A stretch of DNA of 13,684 nt. It comes from Actinomycetes bacterium. Lineage in GTDB: Bacteria; Actinomycetota; Thermoleophilia; Gaiellales; Gaiellaceae. The first letter of the stretch is position 1; the number at the start of each line of letters is the position of its first letter. Location: contig JANXXF010000325.1 in NCBI GenBank assembly GCA_025350775.1, forward strand, positions 1-13,684, read 5' to 3'. Shown here in pieces: positions 1 through 6,709 of this stretch. Under the pieces are notes generated by a model, which saw only the letters and a program-made list of their open reading frames with translations, ran no database searches and had not been told where the DNA came from. The position numbers were made by a program, and so were the translations under genes.

Positions 1-620
1 CGCACCTTCGCCCCGCCCCCGGCGAGTATGCCGAAGACACGCGTCCCGCCACCGCCCGCGCGCCCGCCACCGCCAGCGCGCCCGCCACCGCCGCCGCCGT
101 GCCTGCCCGCACCCACGCCGGCCTCGACGAGCAGCCCCTCCGCGCCCGTGCCGATGCGCAGATCGATAGCAGGATGGCGCGCGCACGCGGCGCGCGCGAG
201 GGCCAGGAAGCCGGGGCCGCCTCGCCCCTCCCGGTCGACGAGGCAGCGGTGCGTCAGGTGCGGGTCGTCCGGGCGGCCCGCCTCCGACTCGAGCACGAGC
301 GGCACTCCCACCTCGTCGGCGAGCCAGTGCGCCACCCCGGCCGACGCGCGCGTGAGCGCGAGCAGCACTTCGGGGTCGGCGGTGCCGCCGTTCTTCGCCT
401 GGACGTCGGCGGCGAACTGCTCGGGCGAGTCGGCGATGCCCGCGGCGGCCTGCCAGCGCGTTCCCGCCGCGAAGATCCAGCCGCCGCCGCGCTCGATCGT
501 GGCGCCGTGCTCCTCCTTCTCGAGCAGCACCACCGAGGCGCCAAGGGCGGCCGCGCGCAGCGCTGCGACACAGCCGGCGGCCCCCGCCCCGACGACCACC
601 ACGCGCCGTGTCTCGCCCAT
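1..620 (-). CDS. FAD-dependent oxidoreductase, FAD_binding_2 type (partial, C-terminus beyond left edge)
   Basis: The minus-strand frame is open from an ATG at 620-618 to the window edge (206 full codons). It begins MGETRRVVVVGAGAAGCVAA, a Rossmann GxGxxG dinucleotide-binding motif (residues 11-16), followed by an acidic residue after VVLLEK (about residue 35), as in FAD-binding proteins. The stretch GGGWIFAAGTRWQAAAGI (about 46-63) matches the 'GG...AAGTR.Q..AGI' segment of fumarate reductase/succinate dehydrogenase flavoprotein-like and tricarballylate-dehydrogenase-like enzymes. Residues 175-192 are a glycine-rich run (GGGGGG, RAGGGG, RAGGGG) encoded by an 18-bp tandem repeat; relatives normally have a short beta-hairpin here. 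No Shine-Dalgarno precedes the ATG, but TACTGT lies at -12 to -7, so the message may be leaderless. The gene is divergent from the EctB-like aminotransferase gene. The substrate cannot be told because the catalytic half is missing. Confidence 0.85.
   Translation of the reverse strand, partial: MGETRRVVVVGAGAAGCVAALRAAALGASVVLLEKEEHGATIERGGGWIFAAGTRWQAAAGIADSPEQFAADVQAKNGGTADPEVLLALTRASAGVAHWLADEVGVPLVLESEAGRPDDPHLTHRCLVDREGRGGPGFLALARAACARHPAIDLRIGTGAEGLLVEAGVGAGRHGGGGGGRAGGGGRAGGGGTRVFGILAGGGAKV
45..98. repeat. Three tandem 18-bp units coding Gly-rich hexapeptides
   Basis: Units lie at 45-62, 63-80 and 81-98. All begin cccgccaccgcc on the plus strand. The first two differ at one base and the third diverges in its last six bases. 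The unit length is a multiple of three, so each copy adds six residues to the flavoprotein (read on minus as GGGGGG, RAGGGG, RAGGGG). It looks like a slippage-prone coding minisatellite. Confidence 0.8.
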
Positions 621-626
621 CCCGGG

Positions 627-632
627 ACAGTA
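627..632 (-). promoter_or_regulatory. Candidate -10 box for leaderless transcription of the flavoprotein gene
   Basis: On the minus strand TACTGT occupies exactly -12 to -7 relative to the A of the ATG. It fits the TANNNT core typical of actinobacterial -10 boxes. A start point at the ATG itself would give a leaderless message, which would explain the absence of a ribosome binding site. No clear -35 is seen. Chance occurrence cannot be excluded. Confidence 0.25.
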
Positions 633-771
633 CCGCGGGCGCCTTCACCACAGCGCAACCAGCCTGGTCGGATTCGGCCTTCCCGGCACGAGTGCTTTCC
701 GCCATTATTCCCCGTCCGCTGCAAAAACCGTTCCGTCAACACGTGAGGCGTGCCGTGCGCGCCCGCGCATC

Positions 772-778
772 GAGGAGG
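772..778 (+). promoter_or_regulatory. Shine-Dalgarno site of the EctB-like gene
   Basis: GAGGAGG lies 6 nt before the ATG at 785. It is a near-perfect anti-16S match at ideal spacing and fixes the start codon. Confidence 0.85.
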
Positions 779-784
779 TAGATA

Positions 785-2104
785 ATGTCCCCACAGAGCA
801 CCGCCGAGACGGCCGAGCTGAGGCGCCGCCACGACGTCGAGCCCAGCTCGATCTTCGAGGAACGTGAGTCCGCAGTCCGCTCGTACTGCCGCTCATTCCC
901 CGCCCTCTTCACGTCAGCCAGAGGAGCACTGCTCCAGGACGCCGACGGCCGCTCCTACATCGACTTTCTCGCCGGTGCCGGCGCTCTCAACTACGGACAC
1001 AGCCACGAGACCCTGAAAGCGGCGCTCGTCGACTACATCGCCGGCGACGGCGTCACCCACGCGCTCGACCTCCACACCGCGGCCAAGGAGCGGTTCTTGC
1101 GTGAGTTCACCGCACGCATCCTCGAGCCGCGTGGCCTCGACCACCGCGTGCAGTTCACCGGCCCGACCGGCACCAACGCCGTCGAGGCCGCCTTCAAGGT
1201 GGCGCGCAAGGCGACCGGCCGCACCGGCATCGTCGCCTTCATGGGCGGCTATCACGGGCACAGCCTGGGCAGCCTCGCCGCGACGGCGAACCTCGAGCAC
1301 CGCGCCGCCGCCGGCATCCCGCTCGGCGGCGTCACGTTCCTGCCGTTCCCCGGCGGCGGCCCCACGGGGCAGTTCGAGTCGCTCGGCTACCTGCGGGCGA
1401 TCCTCGCCGACTCCCACTCCGGCGTCGAGCTGCCCGCCGCCGTGATCGTCGAGACGGTGCAGGCTGAGGGCGGCGTCAACGTCGCGCCGGCCGAGTGGCT
1501 GCGCGAGCTGCGCGCGCTCTGCGACGACCACGCGATCCTGCTGATCGTCGACGAGATCCAGACCGGCTGCGGACGCACCGGCCCTTTCTTCTCGTTCGAG
1601 CGCGCCGGCATCGTCCCCGACATCATCACCCTCTCGAAGTCGATCAGCGGCTACGGCCTGCCGATGGCGATCACGCTGATCCGCCCGGCGTTCGACGTGT
1701 GGAAGCCGGGCGAGCACACCGGCACGTTCCGCGGCAACCAGCTCGCGTTCGTGACGGCCGCCGCCGCGCTGGGCGTCTGGGAGGAGGAGGGGATGGAGGA
1801 GGTCACGTGCGCCCGCGCCGCTCTCGTCCACGATGAGCTGCTGCTCACCGTCGCCTCGCTCGACCCACGCGTCGAGATCCGCGGCATCGGGCTGATCTGG
1901 GGCGTCGACACCGCCGGGATCGACCCGACGGGGGAGCTGGCCCGGGCGATCGCCACCCGTTGCTTCGCCGACGGGCTGATCATCGAGCGCACCGGCCGCA
2001 ACGACACCGTGCTGAAGATCCTGCCGCCGCTCACGATCGCTGAGCGGACGCTGCGCGACGGCCTCGGCATCCTCGCGGCGGCGATGGCGACATGCCTGAG
2101 CTGA
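785..2104 (+). CDS. Class III aminotransferase, EctB-like (diaminobutyrate--2-oxoglutarate transaminase type)
   Basis: This is a full-length 439-aa PLP-dependent fold-type I aminotransferase. Diagnostic EctB-family segments are IFEERESAVRSYCRSFP (about residues 23-39), DFLAGAGALNYGH, the phosphate-binding GPTGTNAVEAA (126-136), VIVETVQAEGGVNVA, DEIQTGCGRTG (256-266, PLP-pyridine Asp256), the Schiff-base lysine K285 in TLSKSISGYGLPMA, and GEHTGTFRGN (309-318). Known EctB enzymes convert L-aspartate 4-semialdehyde plus glutamate to L-2,4-diaminobutyrate plus 2-oxoglutarate in ectoine, siderophore or 1,3-diaminopropane synthesis, and homologues run in reverse in ectoine breakdown. The start is fixed by GAGGAGG 6 nt upstream. 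The last 13 nt overlap the decarboxylase gene, so the two are translationally coupled. ectA and ectC are not adjacent, so ectoine synthesis is not supported here. Family assignment is strong; the true substrate (diaminobutyrate, ornithine or another diamine) is inferred. Confidence 0.9.
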   Translation: MSPQSTAETAELRRRHDVEPSSIFEERESAVRSYCRSFPALFTSARGALLQDADGRSYIDFLAGAGALNYGHSHETLKAALVDYIAGDGVTHALDLHTAAKERFLREFTARILEPRGLDHRVQFTGPTGTNAVEAAFKVARKATGRTGIVAFMGGYHGHSLGSLAATANLEHRAAAGIPLGGVTFLPFPGGGPTGQFESLGYLRAILADSHSGVELPAAVIVETVQAEGGVNVAPAEWLRELRALCDDHAILLIVDEIQTGCGRTGPFFSFERAGIVPDIITLSKSISGYGLPMAITLIRPAFDVWKPGEHTGTFRGNQLAFVTAAAALGVWEEEGMEEVTCARAALVHDELLLTVASLDPRVEIRGIGLIWGVDTAGIDPTGELARAIATRCFADGLIIERTGRNDTVLKILPPLTIAERTLRDGLGILAAAMATCLS

Positions 2105-3576
2105 CCCCGCCGGGCGCGGAGCCGATCCTCGTCGAGCACCTGCGCGCGATCCGCGCGGCCGAGCAGGCCTCGTTCCACATGCCGGGGCACAAGGGCGGCG
2201 CCGGGGCTCCACCGGCCGGCCTCGAGGCGCTCGGTGCGGCGGCGTATGCGGCCGACGTCAGCGAGCTGGCCGGGTTCGACTACCTGCACGGCGCGTCGTC
2301 GGCGATCGCGATCGCCCAGTCGCGCGCAGCACGGCTGCTCGGCGCATCCCGTAGCTGGTTCCTCGTCAACGGCGCCACGATCGCCAACATCGCCGCGATC
2401 GGCGCCGCGGTCGGCGACGGCGAGACGATCCTCGTCGCCCGCGGCTCACATCGCTCGGTGTACGCGGCGATCGCGCTCTCGGGCGCCCGGCCCGTCTACC
2501 TGCCGCCGCTGCGCAACGACCGCCTCGACGGGCTCTTCGGGGTCGAGGCCGAGGAGGTCGAGGCCGCTCTCGCCCGCAACCGGCAGATCCACGCGATCCA
2601 CGTCACCAGCCCGAGCTACTACGGCTTCACCGGCCCGATCGCCGAGATCGCGCAGATCGCAGCGGCGCAGGGCGTGCCCCTGATCGTGGACGAGGCGCAC
2701 GGCACACACTTCGCGCTCCATCCGGCGTTCCCGCGGCCCGCCCTCGCCTGCGGCGCCGACGTCGTCGTGCACAGCCCGCACAAGACCCTCGGCTCGCTGA
2801 CGCAGTCGTCGCTGCTGCACCACCAGGGGCACCTGATCGAGGCTGCCCGCATCGACTCGCTGCTGCAGATGCTGCAGTCGTCGTCGCCGTCGGCGCTGCT
2901 GCTGCTCTCGCTCGATGTCGCCCTGCACGACATGGCCCAGCACGGGCGCGAGCGCTGGTCGACGGCGCTCGAGCTGGCCGCCCGGGCGCGCACAGGCCTC
3001 CTGGAGCGCGGAATCCCCGGGCTCAGCGCCTACGGCGAAGAGATCGTGGGCACGCCGGGCATCTCCGGGATCGACCCGACGAAGTTCGTCGTCGACGTGC
3101 ACGGCCGCTGGGAGACCGGCCACGCCGCGGCGCGCTGGCTGCGCGAGCACCGGCGCATCAACCCGGAGTTCGCCGACCTGCGCCGGCTCGTCTTCTCGAT
3201 CACCCCCGGCGACAGCCCGGAGACGGTCGACTTCCTGCTCGACGCGCTGGCCGCGCTGGCCGAGGCGGGCGACGAGATTGTCGAAGAGAGCCGCATCGCC
3301 TCGCTCTGGCCCGAGGAGATCCCCGAGATGGCGATGACGCCACGCGAGGGCTCCGGCTACGCCAGCATGCAGGTGGCCACCGCCGATGCCGTCGGCCGCA
3401 TCGCCGCCGAGATGATCGTGCCGTACCCGCCAGGCATCCCGCTGCTGGTCGCGGGGGAGCTGATCTCGGAGGAGGTTGTCGAGTCGATGGCACAGCTGCT
3501 CGAGGCAGGCTGCCGCATGGTCGGCATCAGCGACCCGAGCGGCGCGACCCTCCGCTGCTGCGTCGACGACTGGTAA
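2092..3576 (+). CDS. Orn/Lys/Arg decarboxylase family PLP enzyme (SpeA/Cad-like, fold type I)
   Basis: This 494-aa protein is the usual size of Bacillus-type SpeA decarboxylases, which lack the N-terminal wing domain of E. coli enzymes. The N-terminal FHMPGHKGG (residues 28-36) is the family hallmark. Next come WFLVNGATIAN, GSHRSVYAAI (PLP-stacking His), VTSPSYYGFTGPI, DEAHGTHF (200-207, Asp200 to the pyridine N) and HSPHKTLGSLTQSS with Schiff-base K231. The C-terminal domain is present (AVGRIAAEMIVPYPPGIPLL, about 440-460), followed by AGE where relatives usually have PGE. All catalytic residues I can check are kept, so an active amino-acid decarboxylase is expected. It starts inside the aminotransferase gene (overlap ATGCCTGAGCTGA). 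The coupling suggests it decarboxylates the aminotransferase product; with diaminobutyrate that would give 1,3-diaminopropane. Arginine, ornithine or lysine remain alternatives. Confidence 0.9.
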   Translation: MPELTPPGAEPILVEHLRAIRAAEQASFHMPGHKGGAGAPPAGLEALGAAAYAADVSELAGFDYLHGASSAIAIAQSRAARLLGASRSWFLVNGATIANIAAIGAAVGDGETILVARGSHRSVYAAIALSGARPVYLPPLRNDRLDGLFGVEAEEVEAALARNRQIHAIHVTSPSYYGFTGPIAEIAQIAAAQGVPLIVDEAHGTHFALHPAFPRPALACGADVVVHSPHKTLGSLTQSSLLHHQGHLIEAARIDSLLQMLQSSSPSALLLLSLDVALHDMAQHGRERWSTALELAARARTGLLERGIPGLSAYGEEIVGTPGISGIDPTKFVVDVHGRWETGHAAARWLREHRRINPEFADLRRLVFSITPGDSPETVDFLLDALAALAEAGDEIVEESRIASLWPEEIPEMAMTPREGSGYASMQVATADAVGRIAAEMIVPYPPGIPLLVAGELISEEVVESMAQLLEAGCRMVGISDPSGATLRCCVDDW

Positions 3577-3588
3577 GAGCTCGGCTCT
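3576..3588. terminator. Short hairpin between convergent genes (weak terminator candidate)
   Basis: AGAGC-TCG-GCTCT forms a perfect 5-bp stem with a 3-nt loop, starting on the last base of the decarboxylase stop codon. Only 18 bp separate the two convergent stop codons (3576 and 3595). There is no T-run on either side and the stem is short, so it may not terminate by itself. Confidence 0.25.
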
Positions 3589-3594
3589 AGCGGC

Positions 3595-4839
3595 TCAGCG
3601 CCGGTCGGCGCGCGCCACGACGGCGTGCAGGAGCACGTTGAGCCCCGGCTCGATCATGGCGGGCGTCGCGAGCTCGTGGTTGTTGTGCGTGATCCCGTCC
3701 TTGCAGGGCGTGAAGATCATCGTGGCGGGGAAGCGCTGGGCGAGGAAGTACGCGTCGTGCCCGGCCTGGCTGGGGAGCTCGGCAGCGCGGTAACCGAGAG
3801 CCGCCGCCGCCTCGCGGACGGTGGCGATCAGCTCGCGGTCGAAGATGTCGCCCCCCCAGCTCCAGGTGTCCAGGATCGTCGCCTCACAACCGGTGCGCTC
3901 GCACGCAGCCTGGATCGCCTGCAACATCCGATCGCGCATCGCGTCGGCGATCTCGGGGCGCTCGTGGCGGACGTCGCAGACCGCCTCAGCCAGGTCGGAG
4001 AGGATGCCGGCCTTGTTGGGAGAGGCGGTGAGCCGCGCGCCCGTGGCCTTGCCACCGGTCGCGGCGTGCTCCCAGCCGATGTCGTCCACGGCCACGAGCA
4101 GCCGCGCTCCCGCCATCAGGGCGTTGCGCCGCCGCTCCATCGGCAAGGGCCCGGTGTGGCCCGTCTCGCCGCGGAACTCGACCCGGATGCCATGCGAGCG
4201 GTAGCCGTGGGTGACGATCCCGACCTGGTGCCCGGTGCGGTCGAGCTGGTCGGCCTGCTCGATGTGCAGCTCGTAGTAGCTGTCGATCTCGCGCCCGCCG
4301 ACCGGTGCCGCGCCACGGTAGCCGATCGCATCGAGCGCCTCGCCGATGCTCACGCCGTCCTCGTCCCGCAGCCCGTGCGCCCACTCCACCGGGTGCGCGC
4401 CGACGAAGCACCCCGAAGCCACCATCGGCGGCGAGTAGCGGGCACCCTCCTCGTTCGTCCAGTTGACGATCTCGATCGGCCGCCGGGTCGTGATGCCGAG
4501 GTCGTTCAGCCGCCGCACCAGCTCGAGCGCGCCGAACACGCCGATCACCCCGTCGAAGCGGCCGCCGTTCACCTGCGTGTCGAGATGGCTGCCCACCAGC
4601 ACCGGCGGCAGGTCCTCGCTGCCCTCACGGCGCGCGAAGATGCTGCCCATCCCGTCGACGCTCACCTGCAGGCCCGCCTCGGTGCACCAGCGCACGAAGA
4701 GGTCGCGAATCTCGCGGTCGGAGTCGCTCAGGGTGAGGCGGGAGAGCCCGTCCGGGCGGCCCTGACCGATGCCCGAGGAGGCCTCCACGGTCGAGAGGAA
4801 GCGGCCGAGGTCGGCGCGGATCTCAGGTGACAGGGGCAT
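3595..4839 (-). CDS. M20-family Zn-dependent amidohydrolase (N-carbamoyl-L-amino-acid hydrolase / allantoate amidohydrolase type)
   Basis: This 414-aa protein has the normal length for the AmaB/HyuC/AllC group. Dinuclear metal ligands are visible: H85 and D96 in GSHLDTQVNGGRFDG, E130/E131 in NEEGARY, H192 in ELHIEQ and H385 in GITHNNHE. The group cleaves the N-carbamoyl bond of ureido acids, releasing CO2, ammonia and the free amino acid. The bimetal-bridging/substrate loop reads GETGHTGPLPMERRRNAL (about 220-237), a variant of the usual ADHAGTTPM..R.DAL. The Asp before His in that motif is replaced by Gly, so substrate range may differ. The start at 4839 has GGGAGGA (minus strand of 4846-4852) 6 nt upstream, and the gene overlaps the HyuB end by 17 nt. 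This is the last gene of the HyuA-HyuB-M20 operon, as expected for the decarbamoylation step after ring opening. Confidence 0.9.
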   Translation of the reverse strand: MPLSPEIRADLGRFLSTVEASSGIGQGRPDGLSRLTLSDSDREIRDLFVRWCTEAGLQVSVDGMGSIFARREGSEDLPPVLVGSHLDTQVNGGRFDGVIGVFGALELVRRLNDLGITTRRPIEIVNWTNEEGARYSPPMVASGCFVGAHPVEWAHGLRDEDGVSIGEALDAIGYRGAAPVGGREIDSYYELHIEQADQLDRTGHQVGIVTHGYRSHGIRVEFRGETGHTGPLPMERRRNALMAGARLLVAVDDIGWEHAATGGKATGARLTASPNKAGILSDLAEAVCDVRHERPEIADAMRDRMLQAIQAACERTGCEATILDTWSWGGDIFDRELIATVREAAAALGYRAAELPSQAGHDAYFLAQRFPATMIFTPCKDGITHNNHELATPAMIEPGLNVLLHAVVARADRR

Positions 4840-6706
4840 GGCTCATCCTCCCAGGGGTTGGCGGGCGGCGCGGCGCCGGCAGGCCGGTCTCCGCCTCGCA
4901 ACGGGTCAGCAGGTCCTCGATGTCGCCGCCGAAGTCGAAGCTGCTGGGCGGGCCGGCGTTCGCCACCAGCTCCCGGCGCAACGCAGCGGTGGCCGCCAGG
5001 TCGGGCTCGAGGCTCTCGCCGAGGACGACGCCGTAGCGCAGCGCGCCCTCGCGTGTGATGAGCCCGACCTTCGCGTCGGCCGACACCAGCTCGGCCGGCC
5101 GCTGCACCGGGTCGCCCCAGCCGCCGCCGCCCCACGTGTCGAAATAGAGAATGTCGCCCGGCTCGACGTGGACGCGGTCGCACTTCGACGGGACGAGCTC
5201 GCTGGTGCCGGCTGCGCGGTCGAGCCGCCGCCGGCTGCGCCCCGCTGCCTTGCCGCCGTTGACCCCCCAGGGGTGGGTGATCCAGCGGTCGTCGTGGATC
5301 GAGATGTCGCCCGCCTGGCGGAACTCGTAGGCGATCGAGATGCCGTTACCGCCGCGGTGCAGGCCCGGGCCGCCGCTGTCGGCGATCACCCTGGTGTGCC
5401 GGATGACGAGCGGGAAGTACGCCTCGAGGTACTCGGTCGGGATGTTCATGAACGACGGCCACAGCGAGTGCCCGTCGACCCCGTCGCCGACCGGCCTGGC
5501 CGGCAGCCCGCCGAAGCCGATCTGGTACAGCTGGAACCAGTCGCCCTTGCCGTCGAAGCCCGAGTACATGAGATGCGGGCTCGCCGACCAGCCGGCGCCG
5601 CACATCGCCTCGGGCTTGCCCTGGCCGAGCAGCCCGGAGACGAGGTCGAACATCCGGCAGAGCAGATGGGTGCGGCACGAGAGCGCAGCCGGGCGCCGCG
5701 GCCGCAGCAGGCACCCCTCGGGGATGCGCACGTCGAGCAGCTCGTAGTAGCCGTCGTTGAAGACGATGTCGGGGTCGAAGAGCTTCGACGTGTACGCCCC
5801 GAAGATCATCTTGAACTGCTCGGGCTGGAGATAGAAGTTCACCGACGAGCTGGACTGCGGGTCGGTGCCGGCAAAGTCGAAGATCGCCCGGTCGCCCTCG
5901 CGCCACATGGTGCAGGCGATCTTGAACGGGCCGTTGCCCATGCCGTCGTCGTCGATGTGATCCTCGAAGCTGACGGGCGTCTCGGGCACCACCTCGCGGA
6001 TCACCTTGCGAAACGCGTTGAGGTTGCGCTCCAGGAGGATCTCCATCGCCGAGTAGAGGAGGTCGGGCCCGAAGCGCCGCGACAGCTCGTGGATGCGTCG
6101 CTCGGCGAGCTTGACCGCCGCGATCTGGGCCATCAGGTCGGCGCGGTTCCACTCGGGAACGCGGGTGTTGCGCAGGCAGATCTTCAGCACGTCGTCCACC
6201 AACTCGTTGCCGCGCATGATCTTGACGATCGGGATCTGGATGCCCTCCTCGAAGATCTGCTGTGCGTCCGTCGGCAGGCTTCCGGGCACGCGGCCGCCGG
6301 TGTCGGTCATGTGGGCGAACATCGCCGACCAGGCGGCCAGTCGGCCCTCGTGGAAGATCGGCATCAGCACCAGCCAGTCGTTGAGATGGCTGATCGCGCC
6401 GTTGCACGAGTAGGGGTCGTTGGTGAGGAAGACGTCGCCGTCCTCGACGGTGCCGTCGTAGGCCGCGAGGAAGCCGTGGATGAACGAGCCGAACTGCCCG
6501 ACGACCATCAGGCCCGCGGCGTTGGCGATGATCGGGAAGGCGTCGTGCTGCTCGCGAATGCCAGGCGACATCGCAGTGCGGAAGATCACCGCGTCCATCT
6601 CGGTGCGGGCGTTGCGGAGCGAGCTCTCGATGATGTCGGTGACGACGACGCTGACCGGCACCCGGGTGTACGGGCCGGCGGCGGTCTCGATGATCCGTGC
6701 GCCCAT
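4823..6706 (-). CDS. hyuB: Hydantoinase B / oxoprolinase-type subunit (HyuB)
   Basis: This 627-aa subunit partners HyuA in ATP-dependent cyclic amidases (N-methylhydantoinase, 5-oxoprolinase, caprolactamase) and related acetone/acetophenone carboxylases. Family segments in order: RTAMSPGIREQHD near residue 40, FLTNDPYSCNGAISHLNDW about 93-111, FAHMTDTGG about 130-138, IFDFAGTDPQ..SSVN about 275-290, GGPGLHRGGNG, LPSKC-like LVPSKCDRV, and DTWGGGGWGDP near 510. The metal-site residues of the family (H and D in HLND, H and D in HMTD) are kept, but the NDPY-to-H loop is three residues longer than the usual NDPYxGGxH. The start at 6706 is 3 nt after the HyuA stop. GGAGG (minus strand of 6715-6719) inside the HyuA tail is 8 nt upstream, so coupling is likely. 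No acetone-carboxylase gamma subunit is present, which favours the amidase reading over carboxylase. Confidence 0.9.
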   Translation of the reverse strand: MGARIIETAAGPYTRVPVSVVVTDIIESSLRNARTEMDAVIFRTAMSPGIREQHDAFPIIANAAGLMVVGQFGSFIHGFLAAYDGTVEDGDVFLTNDPYSCNGAISHLNDWLVLMPIFHEGRLAAWSAMFAHMTDTGGRVPGSLPTDAQQIFEEGIQIPIVKIMRGNELVDDVLKICLRNTRVPEWNRADLMAQIAAVKLAERRIHELSRRFGPDLLYSAMEILLERNLNAFRKVIREVVPETPVSFEDHIDDDGMGNGPFKIACTMWREGDRAIFDFAGTDPQSSSSVNFYLQPEQFKMIFGAYTSKLFDPDIVFNDGYYELLDVRIPEGCLLRPRRPAALSCRTHLLCRMFDLVSGLLGQGKPEAMCGAGWSASPHLMYSGFDGKGDWFQLYQIGFGGLPARPVGDGVDGHSLWPSFMNIPTEYLEAYFPLVIRHTRVIADSGGPGLHRGGNGISIAYEFRQAGDISIHDDRWITHPWGVNGGKAAGRSRRRLDRAAGTSELVPSKCDRVHVEPGDILYFDTWGGGGWGDPVQRPAELVSADAKVGLITREGALRYGVVLGESLEPDLAATAALRRELVANAGPPSSFDFGGDIEDLLTRCEAETGLPAPRRPPTPGRMSHAPVT

Positions 6707-6709
6707 GGC

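Larger units (their letters stand above)
621..784. promoter_or_regulatory. Divergent intergenic region between flavoprotein and EctB-like operon
   Basis: This is 164 bp between two divergent starts, so promoters for both directions should lie here. The section at about 695-745 (around ccattattcc and gcaaaaaccg) is clearly less GC-rich than the rest of the window, as expected for a promoter. No convincing -35/-10 pair can be assigned for the plus-strand operon by eye, and no obvious operator palindrome or riboswitch is seen. Confidence 0.4.

Noticed and set aside
45..98. CRISPR array
   Set aside because: The units are contiguous 18-bp repeats with no spacers and are in frame within a coding sequence.
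28..867. Plus-strand Pro-rich frame at the left end
   Set aside because: It is antisense to the FAD-binding protein, whose minus frame has the GxGxxG motif, and it runs through the divergent promoter region and into the EctB-like gene.
785..2104. Ectoine biosynthesis locus
   Set aside because: Only the EctB-like enzyme is present; no acetyltransferase (EctA), ectoine synthase (EctC) or hydroxylase (EctD) is adjacent. Ectoine degradation hydrolase and deacetylase (DoeA, DoeB) are also absent.
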